Source: Ciona intestinalis (lineage: Eukaryota > Chordata > Ascidiacea > Phlebobranchia > Cionidae). Taken from it: a stretch of 64,000 nt of DNA. The notes beneath the pieces are model-generated. The model did no database searches and was not told the origin of the DNA. It was given only the letters and a program-made list of their open reading frames with translations. The stretch covers positions 1 through 64,000 of the forward strand of contig NW_004190413.2 in assembly GCF_000224145.3 (NCBI RefSeq), given 5' to 3'. Positions within the stretch are counted from its first letter, which is position 1. Each line of letters starts with the position of its first letter. The translations under genes were made by a program, and so were the position numbers. Below, in pieces: positions 35,539-48,108 of the stretch.

Positions 35539-38500
35539 ATGGCCGGGACATCAGATGGAGAATTCGTGACGCTGACGCCCGAAGAGTTTGAAAGGTTGCA
35601 GAAATATGCAGAATGTAAGTTACGTCACAGTTGTTATTGTTGCAAAACGAGGGATGAACAATTCACGTTGTGATGTAACAATAGATTCGTCAAAAAAGCT
35701 CGCTGACGTCATGGCGGAATTCAACGACGGTGGAATATTGTCGAAATACAATAAAGAGAAGGTATGACGTCATAATGCCAAACTAACGAACCAAAACCTT
35801 TTACTTGTTGTCGAATAATCAAAACACCTCGGTTAATTACGGCCGCGGGCATCACGTTATAAATTTTTCTTCGCAAGCTCACTCAGGGCGACATTGAACG
35901 AATAGTAAGGAATTGTATTTCTGTCCTGCATGGTAAAAGTGACATCATCAACCCATGACGTAATGTGTTATGCACGTAGTCCTTCACCCAGCCGTACAAG
36001 GCTTGTTATTAGTTTCATCAACATACTGTGTGTGCTTGGCCATTAAAATCGATTTAGAAATAAAATTCATCCCATAAAATTGTAAAGACACCGTAATACA
36101 TTCATGTAACATACTTCTTATGCAGCCTATTGATTATTCGGGTTTCAAGCTGTTCATGGAAACCTACCTGGACACTGATCTGTCGGAAGATTTCTGCGCA
36201 CACATGTTCAGGTCGTTCCAGAAATCTTCAAACCAACCAAGAACAACCAGCGTTGGTGCGTTGATGTGAATTTACTTTTATAAATAAACCTTTTTTTTGG
36301 TTTTCTAACAAAACTTTGTTTTCTGAATATTAGATTAATTAGATTACAAAAACAGATGAATTATCGGCAAAACGACGTCGTTAAAATACGAATTTGTTTG
36401 TCGATATTAATTTTTTATAATTAATATCCCCGTTTTAGTTTTTAACACTTTTATACAATGATCATATTTAATCAAATTGAGAAAACGCATTAATTAAACG
36501 CAAAACGAAAGTCGTTGAAACACGATATGTATAATTCCAAAACCTAACAATTACAAAAGCGTGTCTGATTTGAAAAACAATTAAAATATTCCAAAATTAA
36601 TTGCTTTAAATTTATGATTCGTTTTGCTAACTATATGATCTTGATTTTATAAAATGAATGTAGGGCAGCATACAGCAATCGACTTGAGCATTCCTACAGC
36701 GCTTGCCTGCGTATCAGTTGCAGGTTTGAAGTAGATCAACTGCATGACCTTATTAAAAATTCACCTTCGCATCTCTATTATTTAAACAAACCATATACTT
36801 TATCATCACAATGCAGTTTGTTTTTACAGTCACGTTATCTTTTGTCATATTGTGACGTCATACATGTTTTTGTTAAGCAATCATTACGAAGGGATTGTGT
36901 AAACAATTGTCTTTGTATACGCAACAATAACACAGAGTTGCATGTATAACGTGCATGTTATTACTAGCAGTCTGCTACAGTTGGTGCTGTGTGTCTAGCG
37001 CGAGTTAATGAAGGATTTGTTTTGATAGGATCCTGTAGCGATAATATTATAAAAAGCATGGGTGGGAACGCTCAGACACACGACGGTAAAGAAGTCAGCG
37101 AGGAAGACGTCGCCGTTACCGTTCTAAACCCCGAAGGTAGGATAATGACGTCATAATTGGGATTGTCGTCACAAAATTACGTTTTTGCAGATCGAGCAAA
37201 TCAAAGAGAAAACAATCGCCTGGTGGCGCCAAAGCAGGAAAATCAGAAGAGTGATCGGGGTTCAAAGTTGATCCCGGGTAAGTCGTGATTAAGACGACAT
37301 AATTATTATTATTAAAGCATCTCGAAACCGCAAGTGTTACGTCATAGTACTACTGACCGACGTCATAATATTGTTATTATCTTCTTCGCTACAACAACAA
37401 AGAATGCCGGGTAAAAAAATGGGGGGATCATTTATACCCGTTTGGAGTTAAAAATAGCCGCAACATGAACTTATAAAGTTAATTGATACGGAATATTATA
37501 TCTTGCTCGCAGATGCTTTCAAAGCAATCACATCTGGTATAACTGGCAACGTGGACAAACCAAAGCAAGCTATCATGCCTGAGGAGCATGAGACGGTTCA
37601 TTTGAAGGACATTGCGTGTTATTTATCTTTGTTGGAAGGTGGAAGACCCGAGGATAAGTTACAATGTGAGTGAGTTCGAATCCCGGCCCAGTGACTCGAA
37701 TACGTGCCCGTTCATTAACACGTACCCGTTATTTTATTTACTGTCCATTGTTAACACGTGTCCATTTCCAGTTGTGTTCAAGTTGTACGATACAGATGGG
37801 AACGGAAATCTTGACAGTAGCGTAAGTGACGTCACATAGGTTTGGTAATTGTGACGTAATAATGTATATTGTTCGCAGGAAATGGAGAGGATAGTCAACC
37901 AGATGATGCATGTGGCGGAATATTTGGGGTGGGATGTCACCGAGCTGAGACCCGTATGTGACGTCACAATAGAGATATAATAGGCTTAAGTGACGACAAC
38001 AATAAAAACGCGCGATCGCAAATCGTACATAAATGGTAGATAATCTGTCAGTGTTACGTCACAGTTAACATATAATTTCGTCTCTTCTCGATACATTGTG
38101 TTCAAACTATGGGTATTGTGACGTAGATAAACCCGATTATGACGTCCAATTGTTCCAGATCTTGGAAGAAATGCTGCAAGAGATCGACTATGACGGGGAC
38201 GGCGTGGTGACGTTAAACGAGTGGATTCATGGCGGTTTAACAACGATCCCGCTGCTAGTGCTGCTGGGACTCGAAACCGTAAGTGTGACGTCACAAACCA
38301 CAATAAAGGAAAGGTGGAATGCGGTTTGTGACGAAACATATTGATACAGATTACCTTACTAAATATAAATTCGGGAATTATAAGAATACGTGACCTAAGC
38401 ATGCGCTACTGCTTGATAACAACAATTGTTCAAAAACAATGAGGGTTATGACTCATAATCAGGAAGTATGCAACTTGCTTGTGACAAAACAATACACCGT

Positions 38501-41500
38501 GCGTCAAATACGCAACACGCGCACTAAATGAGCATCTGTGTATGATGAGTTAGCAATGCAGTTGCTGGTTAGAGAATAGTAGCTTTGACGCCAGTAAGAT
38601 ATTAATATGATACCACAGAATATAAAGGACGACGGCAGCCACGCATGGAGACTTAAACACTTCAGTTTACCAGCGTATTGCAACTTCTGTTTAACAATGT
38701 TGGTGGGAGTTGGAAAGCAAGGACTGTGTTGTACATGTAAGTTGTGTTTGACTACCAAGGCCGGGTTTTGAACCACGGACCTTTATATTTTGTACACTTA
38801 GAATATATATTTTTTTAACTTTATGTTTTTAAATAAATATTTTAACCTTAAACTATATATATATATATATATTTAAACTTAGCACCTAAAGTGGTATATT
38901 GACGTTTAATTTGTGATGTATAGAATGTTGGGGTAAGGTGTTTTCACTCTCCTTTATCGTCCTATTTGGTAAACAAACAATGACTACAGAAATATATAAC
39001 CGTAACCTCACGACTCCAAAACAGGGTTGTTTTTGGTTCATAACACGATTTTAGGAAATTTGGGTTTTGGAGCTCATCGTGTGCAGCTTACCCAGTGATA
39101 TATGTTAACGTGTTGTTTGTGATGCATAAGAGTCCATTGTTTGTTAAGTATTGTTATCTTGTGACGTCAATCACTATGACGTCAGCGAAGTGAAAATCGC
39201 AGGAAAGTAAAATCGCTGTTGTTGTACCACGTGATAGGAAGCGTGAGAATCTGTCTGACGTATTTGACCAGTGTTGCCGGGTTTAAAATAACAGTGTTAC
39301 CGAGTAAATAAACACACGGCGGTTCAATGGCTTTTAAGGTGGGCTAGCCATATAAATCAACTGTGGATATATTTACATATTATTGATTCTGGGTACTTGT
39401 AAATATAAAGGGATTTGCCGTCGTTTACGTTGTGTGTGTTTATGGGGATATTCACATGGGCCGTGTGGTTATTTATGGATCTCTAAACTGATATCAATAT
39501 TTAATGTCGATGTTTCATTATTTAAGGCTTCTGCTGAAAAATGCTGCGTTGCAGTGTATAAGGCATTAGGCAACAATTCGTTTATGCGGTCACAATATAG
39601 TTTATGCCAGAAAATGCATTTTTGAAATTATTACGAAATAATTTCGTTTATCTTCTACCTTTGTTTGCTTATGACGTATAAATATAGACACATAATGGGC
39701 ACGAGAAGTTATGTAAACATAATGCGAGTCGTTCAAACACGCGCGCCAATAAAACTTATGTTATTTTATGAATGAAAGGCAGCCAGATGAAGGACGCAAC
39801 TGAACAGGTACCATCACGCAACTAAAACTAGTGATTATTAGACAAGAATAGACTAACAAGCCTTACTATGACGTCACTGAGGTCAGATTTAGTGTTTTAT
39901 TTTAAAAATCAACGAATTATAATGAGCGTTGTGACGTCACAAGTGTTGAATGAAAATAGAATGTCTCGATTATTCTTTAATTGTGACGCAACAATATATG
40001 CACGTTATAAATAATAGTGACAAATTTCAGGAGATTTGTAAAGCTGAGATTTCATTGTTAGATTGTCAGCTCCTCACAAAGGGGGATTGTGACGTAACTA
40101 TGCGGTTTTACAAAACTTCCTTTCGCATATTTATGGAATCGAAAATCGTGTAAAACGTCGGTTGTGTTTTATAGCCAGGTCGACAGGCGCATAGAGTCTC
40201 AGGAATTGTCGAGTGTTTTTGTGCAAAACATCGCGATTTAACGAAAGTAAGGAAAACAGTTTGTGACGTATTGTTATTGTGTACTGTGACGCAACAATGT
40301 CACTTATAGAGTCGACAAAAACAGCTGTTAGGTGTTTCTCCTTATAAGAGCCAACATTACCATATATGGAATATGAGAAAATCGGCTGTCTGGTTTCATA
40401 AAGGCGATTGTCTGAAAATAATCGAAAGCCTAATTCTCGAATATGACGTTATAAAGGAAAGGAAGATAGCGAGGTTTAAAACGAAATTCGTATTTATGGA
40501 AGAACTAGCATGGCAGTTTAGTGGAATAATGCTGATTGTGACGTTTAAAGTTAATTATTACTTGACAGATTCAGGTGATTGTTGCGTAATAATAATTATT
40601 ATTGAGAAATTATGACAAAGGTTGTACCACAAGTACAAGGTAATTGTGGGAATTTATTTGTAGTTTGGTCGTTCAGGTTGGAATATGTGTAATATGGGTT
40701 TACTGGAGATTAATGTCTGGGTTATCTGTTTGTTTCAACGTGGGTAGTTGAGATTATTGTTCTATGATATATGGGTAAGGTCGCTAGAGTTGGTCCGTTA
40801 CCCGAAATAACGACGTATATGGTAGTTAGTTCGTACAAAGTGAAATTTGAATATTGTATGCGAAGATGAAGTAATATCACCTTAACCGAGAGTCGGGTTT
40901 CAACAGTATTGTGTTTTCTAAACAGTATTTCATATTAAAGCGATTTCTTTAGCTTTGTGAGAATAATTCTATGTTTTTATGTTCCAGTTTGCAAATACAC
41001 AGCCCATGAGAGATGCGTCAATAAAGTTCCCGCCAATTGTATTCAAACTTACGTGAAGTCAGCCAAAGAAGCTTCGGTAAGAATCGTATTTTATATTTTT
41101 TACATAACTGAAGCGGTAACTTTCTATTTTATTGAATAATTTTTTATATGATAGGTAAAAGAAAAAATTTAAAAAGGTATTTCTCATAATTGGACATGCG
41201 TTTAAATAGGATTCACACAATTAATTATTAAATCAAATCAATGAATTAATTAAATCTTACTATAAAATGAATTAAATAATTAATTAAATTATTTATTTAC
41301 CAACTACTTTTTGGCACGAAAATTAGCCTTTTATGGAAATTAAAAACTACTGCGATACTTTGCCCATAGTTGTCACTACTCGTTAATTAATTCTAGTTAA
41401 TTTTTAAACTGAAATTTCGTTTATTTCGTGCCGAGACACTTATTGGTTGTCCACCATACAGAAAAAGCAAGCACCCACAAAGTTACATACGTTGTAATTC

Positions 41501-44500
41501 GCTAGCACAAGGTGTATGAAACAGAACACACGTGTTATAACTGCTGTCGCTGCCCCACCAATGTGAGGATAAATAAGTTACATACGTGGTAATTCGTTAG
41601 CAGGCACAAGGTGTATGAAAGAGAACACACGTGTTATAACGACTGTCGCTTTCCCTCCACGCAAGGATAAAGCAAGTTACAAGATACAGGACTAAACTTA
41701 TTCACATTGATATTTATTCATAGAAACTCAGCCATGTATGGGTTGAAGGCAACAATGCGGGGCCTTGCGATAAATGTAAGAAACCAATCAAATGTTACCA
41801 AGGGTTGACGGGATTACATTGTAGATGGTGCCAAGCTACTGTGAGTATCGTGTTATGTTAATGTTGTTTTAACGACTGTCGTTTAGAATTGACGCTAATT
41901 TTATTCTTATCTCGTGTTATAGTGGGGTAAGATGGGACACCTTTAATTAGCACATAATATTCAAATATCTTGATCGTGTTTTAAACAATTAACAACGGTC
42001 TATGGAAGTCGCGAGAATACGGTTTTATAATTCTTTAAATATTCTTTGTTTACTACCAAATGGGACGCAAATCTTCTCCCACCCTACTGTCCCATCTTCC
42101 CCTACCCTACTATTAATACATTTGTAAATAACTGTACATGTGGTCGCGCGAATACGTCTTGCTATGGTTCTAAATCGTGGTATATTAGTGTGATTTTTAA
42201 CGACAGTTATCTTATTGCTCAGTTCCTTCATTTTGCTATATTAATTAATTTGATCTTCGCTATCGCATTCGAAGATAAAAATCAACTTATCTTTAGTTTG
42301 AAATCGAACGCGCGAACTATAAGAGCGCATGTCTTGCTGCTGTATTTCTTTAACTTTATAATGTGTCTCGAACGATATCATTATTTGGCTCTTGATACTT
42401 TGTAGCCAAACATAAGTCAAATTATGGCAAACTTAAACAACCTTACTTCGCAGAACGGATTATTTTTAGCTTCTAATTGAGTTTTGTGAGGTTTGTTAAA
42501 ATAAAATGAACTCAAAACTGCGTTTTCAGAGAAAATCCACAGAATTTTATGACCAGAATTTAAAAATAGTAATACCGTGAAATAAGTTACTTTGATTCTA
42601 ACATTAACTTTTCGTTTTAGTACCACAACAAGTGTGCCTCTCATACGTCAGCAGAATGTAACATGGGAAAAATGAGAGCTCACATATTACCTCCAAACTG
42701 TATATGTCCCGGTTTGCTGGTAAGTTCTAACTGGATAAAAACTACTTTAATTCTCGAACAAATCAAATTTAAATCGACCAATCAAATTACAGCAAGAGAA
42801 AGAAAGCAGATCAAGAGAAAACAGCTCAACCGACACGACTCAACACTCAACAAACGACAAAAGTAAGCAGCAAAGTTACGTCGACAACCATTTCGTAATA
42901 CATTATTTATTTCTTGTTTATCAATAAGCATGTTTTATCAACTGCTGTTTACCGTTACTACCTGTCTTTTCGCTTTTATAAAGTCTCCCATTCTTCGTTA
43001 TCGTGACCGAAGAGACGAAATGAATTCCATTCATTCAACCAAGTTTAGACGAAGTTACTGCTCGGGATTCAATTAAAGGAAAACAAATAACTAAACTTTT
43101 TCAAATTGCAGCAAAACATATGAAACGAATGAACTCGATGACGTGGGACGGACAAGGTTTACAAATCTCTCCGCTACCTGGAACTCACCCTCTGTTGGTA
43201 TTCATCAACCCAAAGAGTGGGGGGAAGCAGGGTGTTCGGTGAGTAGAATTAATGTAACTTATTTATTCTTGCGTACCGTGGCAATGGTAGCCATTATAAT
43301 ACGGGTGTTCTGTTTTATACACATCATGCCCGCTTACGAGTTACTACGTATGTAACTTATTTAGCCCTCGCGTGGCGGGGCAGGACAGTCGTAAAAATGG
43401 CTGTTTTGTATAACTGACAGCTTGACCAACCCGTTAGTGACCCCTGGGTTGGAGCAATGGTCGTTAAGTGCCTTGCTCACACAAGCAAATGGAAACAGAA
43501 TCATACTCGATATCCAACCATACTGAGCTGTCTATGAAAGTTCTTTAAATGCGTTGAGAATCAAGCTTATGACGTGTCATTACGTCACAGATTGCTACGT
43601 AAGATGCAGGGATTGTTGAACCCACGACAGGTGTATGACTTGTGTAGTGGGGGGCCGATGCCGGGCCTTAATTTCTTCCACGATGTTGAAGATTTCAGAG
43701 TTCTATGTTGTGGAGGTGATGGGACGGTGGGCTGGGTGCTGGATTGCATTGGTAAGTCAACAGAAGTTTTGTAGATTAGTAGTGTATGGAATGAAAATAG
43801 TAAGAGTAAGACATTATCAATAAATCTCTATATGCCCATATTCGGGAAGCTGCAGGCTTCAACATCTCGTGACCTTCATGTGCTATAGCACACTGCGTTG
43901 GGGTAATGGCCCAACCCTGGCTTAAACCTCAAATTATATGACCCGCCTCACTAAAAATATATGTCACCAATATTTTAACAATCGCTGCGATCGAAGTTCA
44001 CTCCTGTTACGTCACAATCCATATTTCCAACAGATAAAAGTCAGATCTTACACCGCCCTCCCGTGGCCATTCTTCCGCTGGGAACCGGGAATGATCTCGC
44101 TCGATGTCTTCGGTGGGGTGGAGGTATGATGACGTCATAGACTATGACGTTACATTATGACGTCACAATGTTATGACGTAGTATTAACATACGTCATACC
44201 AGGTTACGAAGGCACTAGCGTGATGAAGGTTCTGCAGCAAGTTGAGAACAGTCAGTCTGTGTTGATGGACAGGTGGAACCTCAACGTTAAGTGCGAAGTG
44301 GAAACATCGGAAATTGGCGACCCCGTCCCACTTTCTATCATGAATAATTACTTCTCCATTGGCGTGGTAAGTCAGAGTGGAATTTGTTTTGTATGTATTG
44401 TACTGTGGGGTAAGATGGGATAACGTTCCCGATTGTGTTTTAAAAATTTTTTTAGAGTCGCGAGGCTACGGTTATGGTTCTATAAATCATTTTGTTCATT

Positions 44501-47500
44501 ACTAAATGGGTTGATACATGTGACTGAAAATATGGAGCAATCTTACCCCACCATGCCCGTCATAAGGCTGCATTGTTACACCACAATGCATTGACGTAAA
44601 TCGCAAAGGCATTGTCTCTTACACAATGATCGATTGTTACGCAGGACGCCTCAATATGTCGGAAGTTTCACGTCATGCGAGAGAAACACCCGGAGAAATT
44701 TAACAGCAGAATGAAAAATAAGCTGTGGTATTCGGCGTTCGGGACAACTGAAACATTCGCAGCGTCTTGCAAGAAACTGCATGACAACCTTGAAGTCTTG
44801 GTGGGTTGTGTGAAGTATTGTATATACTTGTGTATAATCATGTGGTCTATATTGAGCACGCCATGGGACCAGTGCTGGCCATTTCTCGCAATTGTGCCAA
44901 AGTCTCACTGAATGTCTAGTTTTTCCCTGCATGTTAAATGTATGTCTTTGCGCAAAATACTTAACAGTAATTGCTCCAACCCAGTAGTCACTAAAGTTTG
45001 TCCGAATTACCAGCCATATACAAAAAAAAACAATCACCCACAAAGTTACATACGTGATAACTCGTGAGCGGAAACGAGGTGTATGGAACAGCATGTATGA
45101 TGTCGAATAAAACACCTTTGATATTACTATGAGTTGTCCCACAATAAATGGTAAAACAAACGACAATATAAAATATACAGTAGGATGGGGGAAGATGGGA
45201 CACTTTTTAACTCTATTTTCTCGTCCCATTTAGTAGTAAACAAAGAACATTCAAAGAAATATGAAACTATGTTCTCATCACTCTTATAGACCGTTGTTAA
45301 TTGTTTAAAACACGATCAGGATATCTAGATATAAGGTGCTAAAGATGTCCCATCTTTCCCCACCCTACTATATTAATGAAGACTGACGAGTACGAACGTA
45401 TAACTAAAACAACATTTGTTTAAACACGAAACTGCTAAACTCACAAACCGAATACAACTCACAATGAGCTAAATGTATGTTCTAATTGGTAAGAGTGTGA
45501 AAGTACATGATAAATGGTATAGAATTCATAGGGAACGAATGTTTAGGAGTGGGTATCAAGGAAACAATCACTCACAAAGTTACATACGTCATACCTCGAA
45601 AGCAGACATGAGGTGCTATATGAAACTGAACACCCCAGGTTATAACGACTGGCGTTTTTGCTCCGGGCATGCGAGGATAATAAAATCAGTCAATTTAAAC
45701 CAGGGTTTATAAACCAGAGTCCCGCGCAGTAGTCTTGCGTGTGTACTCTCATGGGAGTAACTTTACGATATAACTTGGGTTTATTTTAACGCACCATACC
45801 GTGATTCCATACCACCTTAACCACTGAGGTACTCCAACAATTTATTGACCGAAGTGTAAAAGTCCGAAATTCGCAAATGTCGCGTTTGAGGTGTGATTAA
45901 AATGCTGTACAACTAGATTAATGGGATATATTGATCGAATGTCAATTACATTCGCATGTTGTTGCAGTTCTGTATTAATTGCTGATTAATATTATTCTTG
46001 GTTTAGAATAATTTCATATTGATTTTAATTAAAGATTTTTTGCTGGCAGTCAGTGAAAAATGACTTTTAGTTCTAATTGCAACAGTCTGGTGTATTTTCA
46101 CAACCCATGATGCCCAATGCCAAGTTATCTGTAGTTATAACATGGGTGTCTTCTTATACACCAGACACACATGGTATATTCATACACCTCATGCTCACTG
46201 TCGAGTTATAACATGGGTGTCTTGTTATACACCAGACACACATAGTGTATTTAAACACCTCATGCTCACTGTGGAGTTATAACATGGGTGTCTTGTTATA
46301 CACCAGACACACATGGTGTATTCAAACACCTCATGCTCACTGCCCCACTATAAATCCCTTTCATACACCACAGGTTGACGGAGTGAAATTAGAATCTTTA
46401 TCGCGGAACAGATTCCAGGGAATCGCAATCTTAAACATTCCAAGCGTTTACGGAGGAACCAATTTATGGGGAACTTCAAAGAAGATGAAGAAGAGAGACG
46501 GAAACAAACCAGTTGATCTTAGATATGCAGTGCAAGGTGAGCTTGTATGAGATGAACTGGGATTGTTAAATACAAGTTCTGCAGCATGTTATCGTACAAA
46601 ATAAATTTAGTAAAAGGTGAAGCGATGGGCTTGCATGAGATGTGCGGTTGTTGTTAATTAGTTGGCACTTTTACCACAAGTTGAACTATTATGCGGAACC
46701 TGTATATGAAACTTTGCACAAATGTTGATATACATTTTGCAGTATAAATATAGGTTGAAAACTAGACTTCTACATGACGTCGTGGTTAAAGTTGATAAAT
46801 AAATTTTACAATGAGTTCCAATATATTTAGAAATGGGCGACAAACTACTTGAAGTGGTTGGTTTGGAGGGAGCTATGGAGGTTGGGCAGATTATGGCCGG
46901 GCTTCGAGCTGGAAAGAGACTCGCTCAAGGAAGTGACATCATAATCAAGTAAGTGTGATGTCACAATGGTTGTTTGTAATGTTGGTTGAATATAAGTAAG
47001 TCGTTTATAAATAGGTCTGCTTTAAATTTTAATGTACAAAGACTGCAAGTGTCATTAGCTAATATAGAATTTGGCAGAGATAGTTTCAACACGAGTGTTC
47101 TGTTTCATACACCTGATATCCACTTACAAATTACCATATATGTAACTTTGTGGGTGATGGTTTGTTAATATTGGTGCTTGTTGAAGCTAGAAACCCCAAG
47201 ACAAAACGAGTTTGAAAAAGTTAAGAAGCGCTTGTTTTCTTTCATAAATAAGATGTTTAAATAAAACTTGAAGAGATACTATGAACGTATGTGACTGGGT
47301 CATTCATTCCATCTATTTATATTTCATTCAGCACGAACCGATTGTTTCCAATGCAAGTAGATGGGGAACCATGGATGCAAATACCCTGCACTGTAAGTTT
47401 GTTCAGCTTTTATTAAGTTTCAATACTTTTGAATGTTTGAAATAAAATTCTGAACTTACATCCTATTAAGTTTCACTTTAATATTTAAGGTAATTGGTAA

Positions 47501-47875
47501 AAAACCTGAATCCTGTATTACGTCACCAAAATAACTTATATCCAATAAAACGCTTGATTTAAAAACCGCTTTTTATTGAAAGTAGAATTTGGCCAATTTT
47601 TGCTATGCTTGCTACCAGGCATACTTTACCCTCAAGAAACAATCTTCGTGCAAAATTACTTAGATTTTATTGAAGCCACATATGTAGTACAGCAAGAATA
47701 CAAAGGAATGAATAAGACACCTCGCATAACATTAAAACTAAAACCATCATTTAACTTTCAGATTCACATCACGCACAAGAATCAGGTCCCTATGCTTATG
47801 GCGCACCCTGGTGGTCAAAGTTCCTTCTTTTCATGTTTCCGACGATCACCACACGAGGGTATAGAAGAGCCATAA
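35539..47875 (+). CDS. DGK: Type I diacylglycerol kinase (alpha/beta/gamma class), complete, 23 exons, 840 aa
   Basis: Phosphorylates diacylglycerol to phosphatidic acid at membranes, ending DAG signalling. Exons: 35539-35614, 35685-35761, 36126-36255, 37029-37136, 37191-37277, 37513-37665, 37772-37821, 37879-37953, 38159-38278, 38619-38736, 40988-41076, 41724-41840, 42621-42719, 42793-42862, 43112-43238, 43591-43751, 44034-44123, 44203-44366, 44645-44800, 46374-46536, 46831-46948, 47332-47392, 47762-47875 (2,523 bases); all phases agree. Domains: recoverin-like N-terminus (1-95); EF-hand loops [12 protein letters not shown] (~217) and [12 protein letters not shown] (~262), both with full calcium ligands; C1 domains at ~298-345 and ~365-412 with their His/Cys; catalytic domain with [11 protein letters not shown] (~484), GGDGTVGW (~540) and [17 protein letters not shown]; accessory domain ~640-800. 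The C-terminal SSFFSCFRR recalls the beta/gamma forms. Paralogue assignment within alpha/beta/gamma is not settled. Confidence 0.95.
38737..40987 (+). other. Longest DGK intron (between exons 10 and 11)
   Basis: Holds a truncated MITE near 38930-39020 and four TGACGTCA palindromes (39162, 39177, 39869, 39932). The rest appears unique and has no recognisable exon; open stretches there have no domain-like sequence. An intronic enhancer is possible but not shown. Confidence 0.5.
41470..41685. repeat. Two ~98-bp repeat units in a DGK intron
   Basis: Two tandem inverted-sense units (aaggtgtatgaaacagaaca, gttataactgctgtcg, gtgaggataaataagttaca) lie just before the exon at 41724. Confidence 0.85.
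41918..42114 (+). mobile_element. MITE, full copy with duplicated right end
   Basis: The left end is tatagtggggtaagatggga. The right terminus occurs twice in succession (cttctcccaccctactgtcc, then catcttcccctaccctacta), so the end has been locally duplicated. Confidence 0.85.
45174..45372 (-). mobile_element. MITE, full copy, inverted
   Basis: Ends tacagtaggatgggggaaga and gtcccatctttccccaccct; the central acgatcaggatatctagat segment is in the inverted sense. Confidence 0.85.
46135..46345. repeat. ~66-bp hairpin repeat, about 3 copies
   Basis: Same family as 14508-14825 but in the opposite orientation: gttataacatgggtgtcttc, tatacaccagacacacat, then tacacctcatgctcactg. Confidence 0.85.
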
Positions 47876-48066
47876 CTTTTCGCTCGCACTTATTTGCCAA
47901 GCCAAGATTACAGAACAAAAAGAAATTTCTTTTAACTTATTTCTTCATGTTTATCTATATTTTTCATTGTATTGTTTACGTGTTAATGAAAATCAACGAT
48001 CTACAATCGTGTGTTGGTAATGAATATTAGCAAGTGTTAGATCACAATTAGAAGTTTTAAGAATAT

Positions 48067-48108
48067 TTATTTCTTTAATCTGTTGAGCGGTTTCCGAATC
48101 CGGTCCAT
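48067..48108 (-). promoter_or_regulatory. Predicted last NuMA exon with poly(A) signal overlapping the stop
   Basis: After an acceptor ctatttatag the minus strand reads [13 protein letters not shown] and a stop, in the phase required by the previous exon. The stop TAA lies inside an AATAAA (48066-48071), so the 3' untranslated region would be very short. The two small final exons are chosen on splice sites and phase only. Confidence 0.4.

Larger units (their letters stand above)
44801..46373 (+). other. Repeat-filled DGK intron 19
   Basis: Contains a 'gcaaaatacttaacagtaat' dispersed repeat, a full MITE, one ~98-bp unit (about 45560-45690) and the 66-bp array that ends 28 bases before the acceptor at 46373. 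No exon is seen. Confidence 0.7.

Noticed and set aside
39383..40615. Several 60-80 codon open frames in DGK intron 10
   Set aside because: No family features, and DGK exons 10 and 11 join in phase across the first C1 domain (..CCT / [10 protein letters not shown]), so no exon is needed here.
42046..42405. 119-codon plus frame between DGK exons 12 and 13
   Set aside because: Begins inside a MITE end and continues into AT-rich intron; exons 12 and 13 join directly within the second C1 domain.
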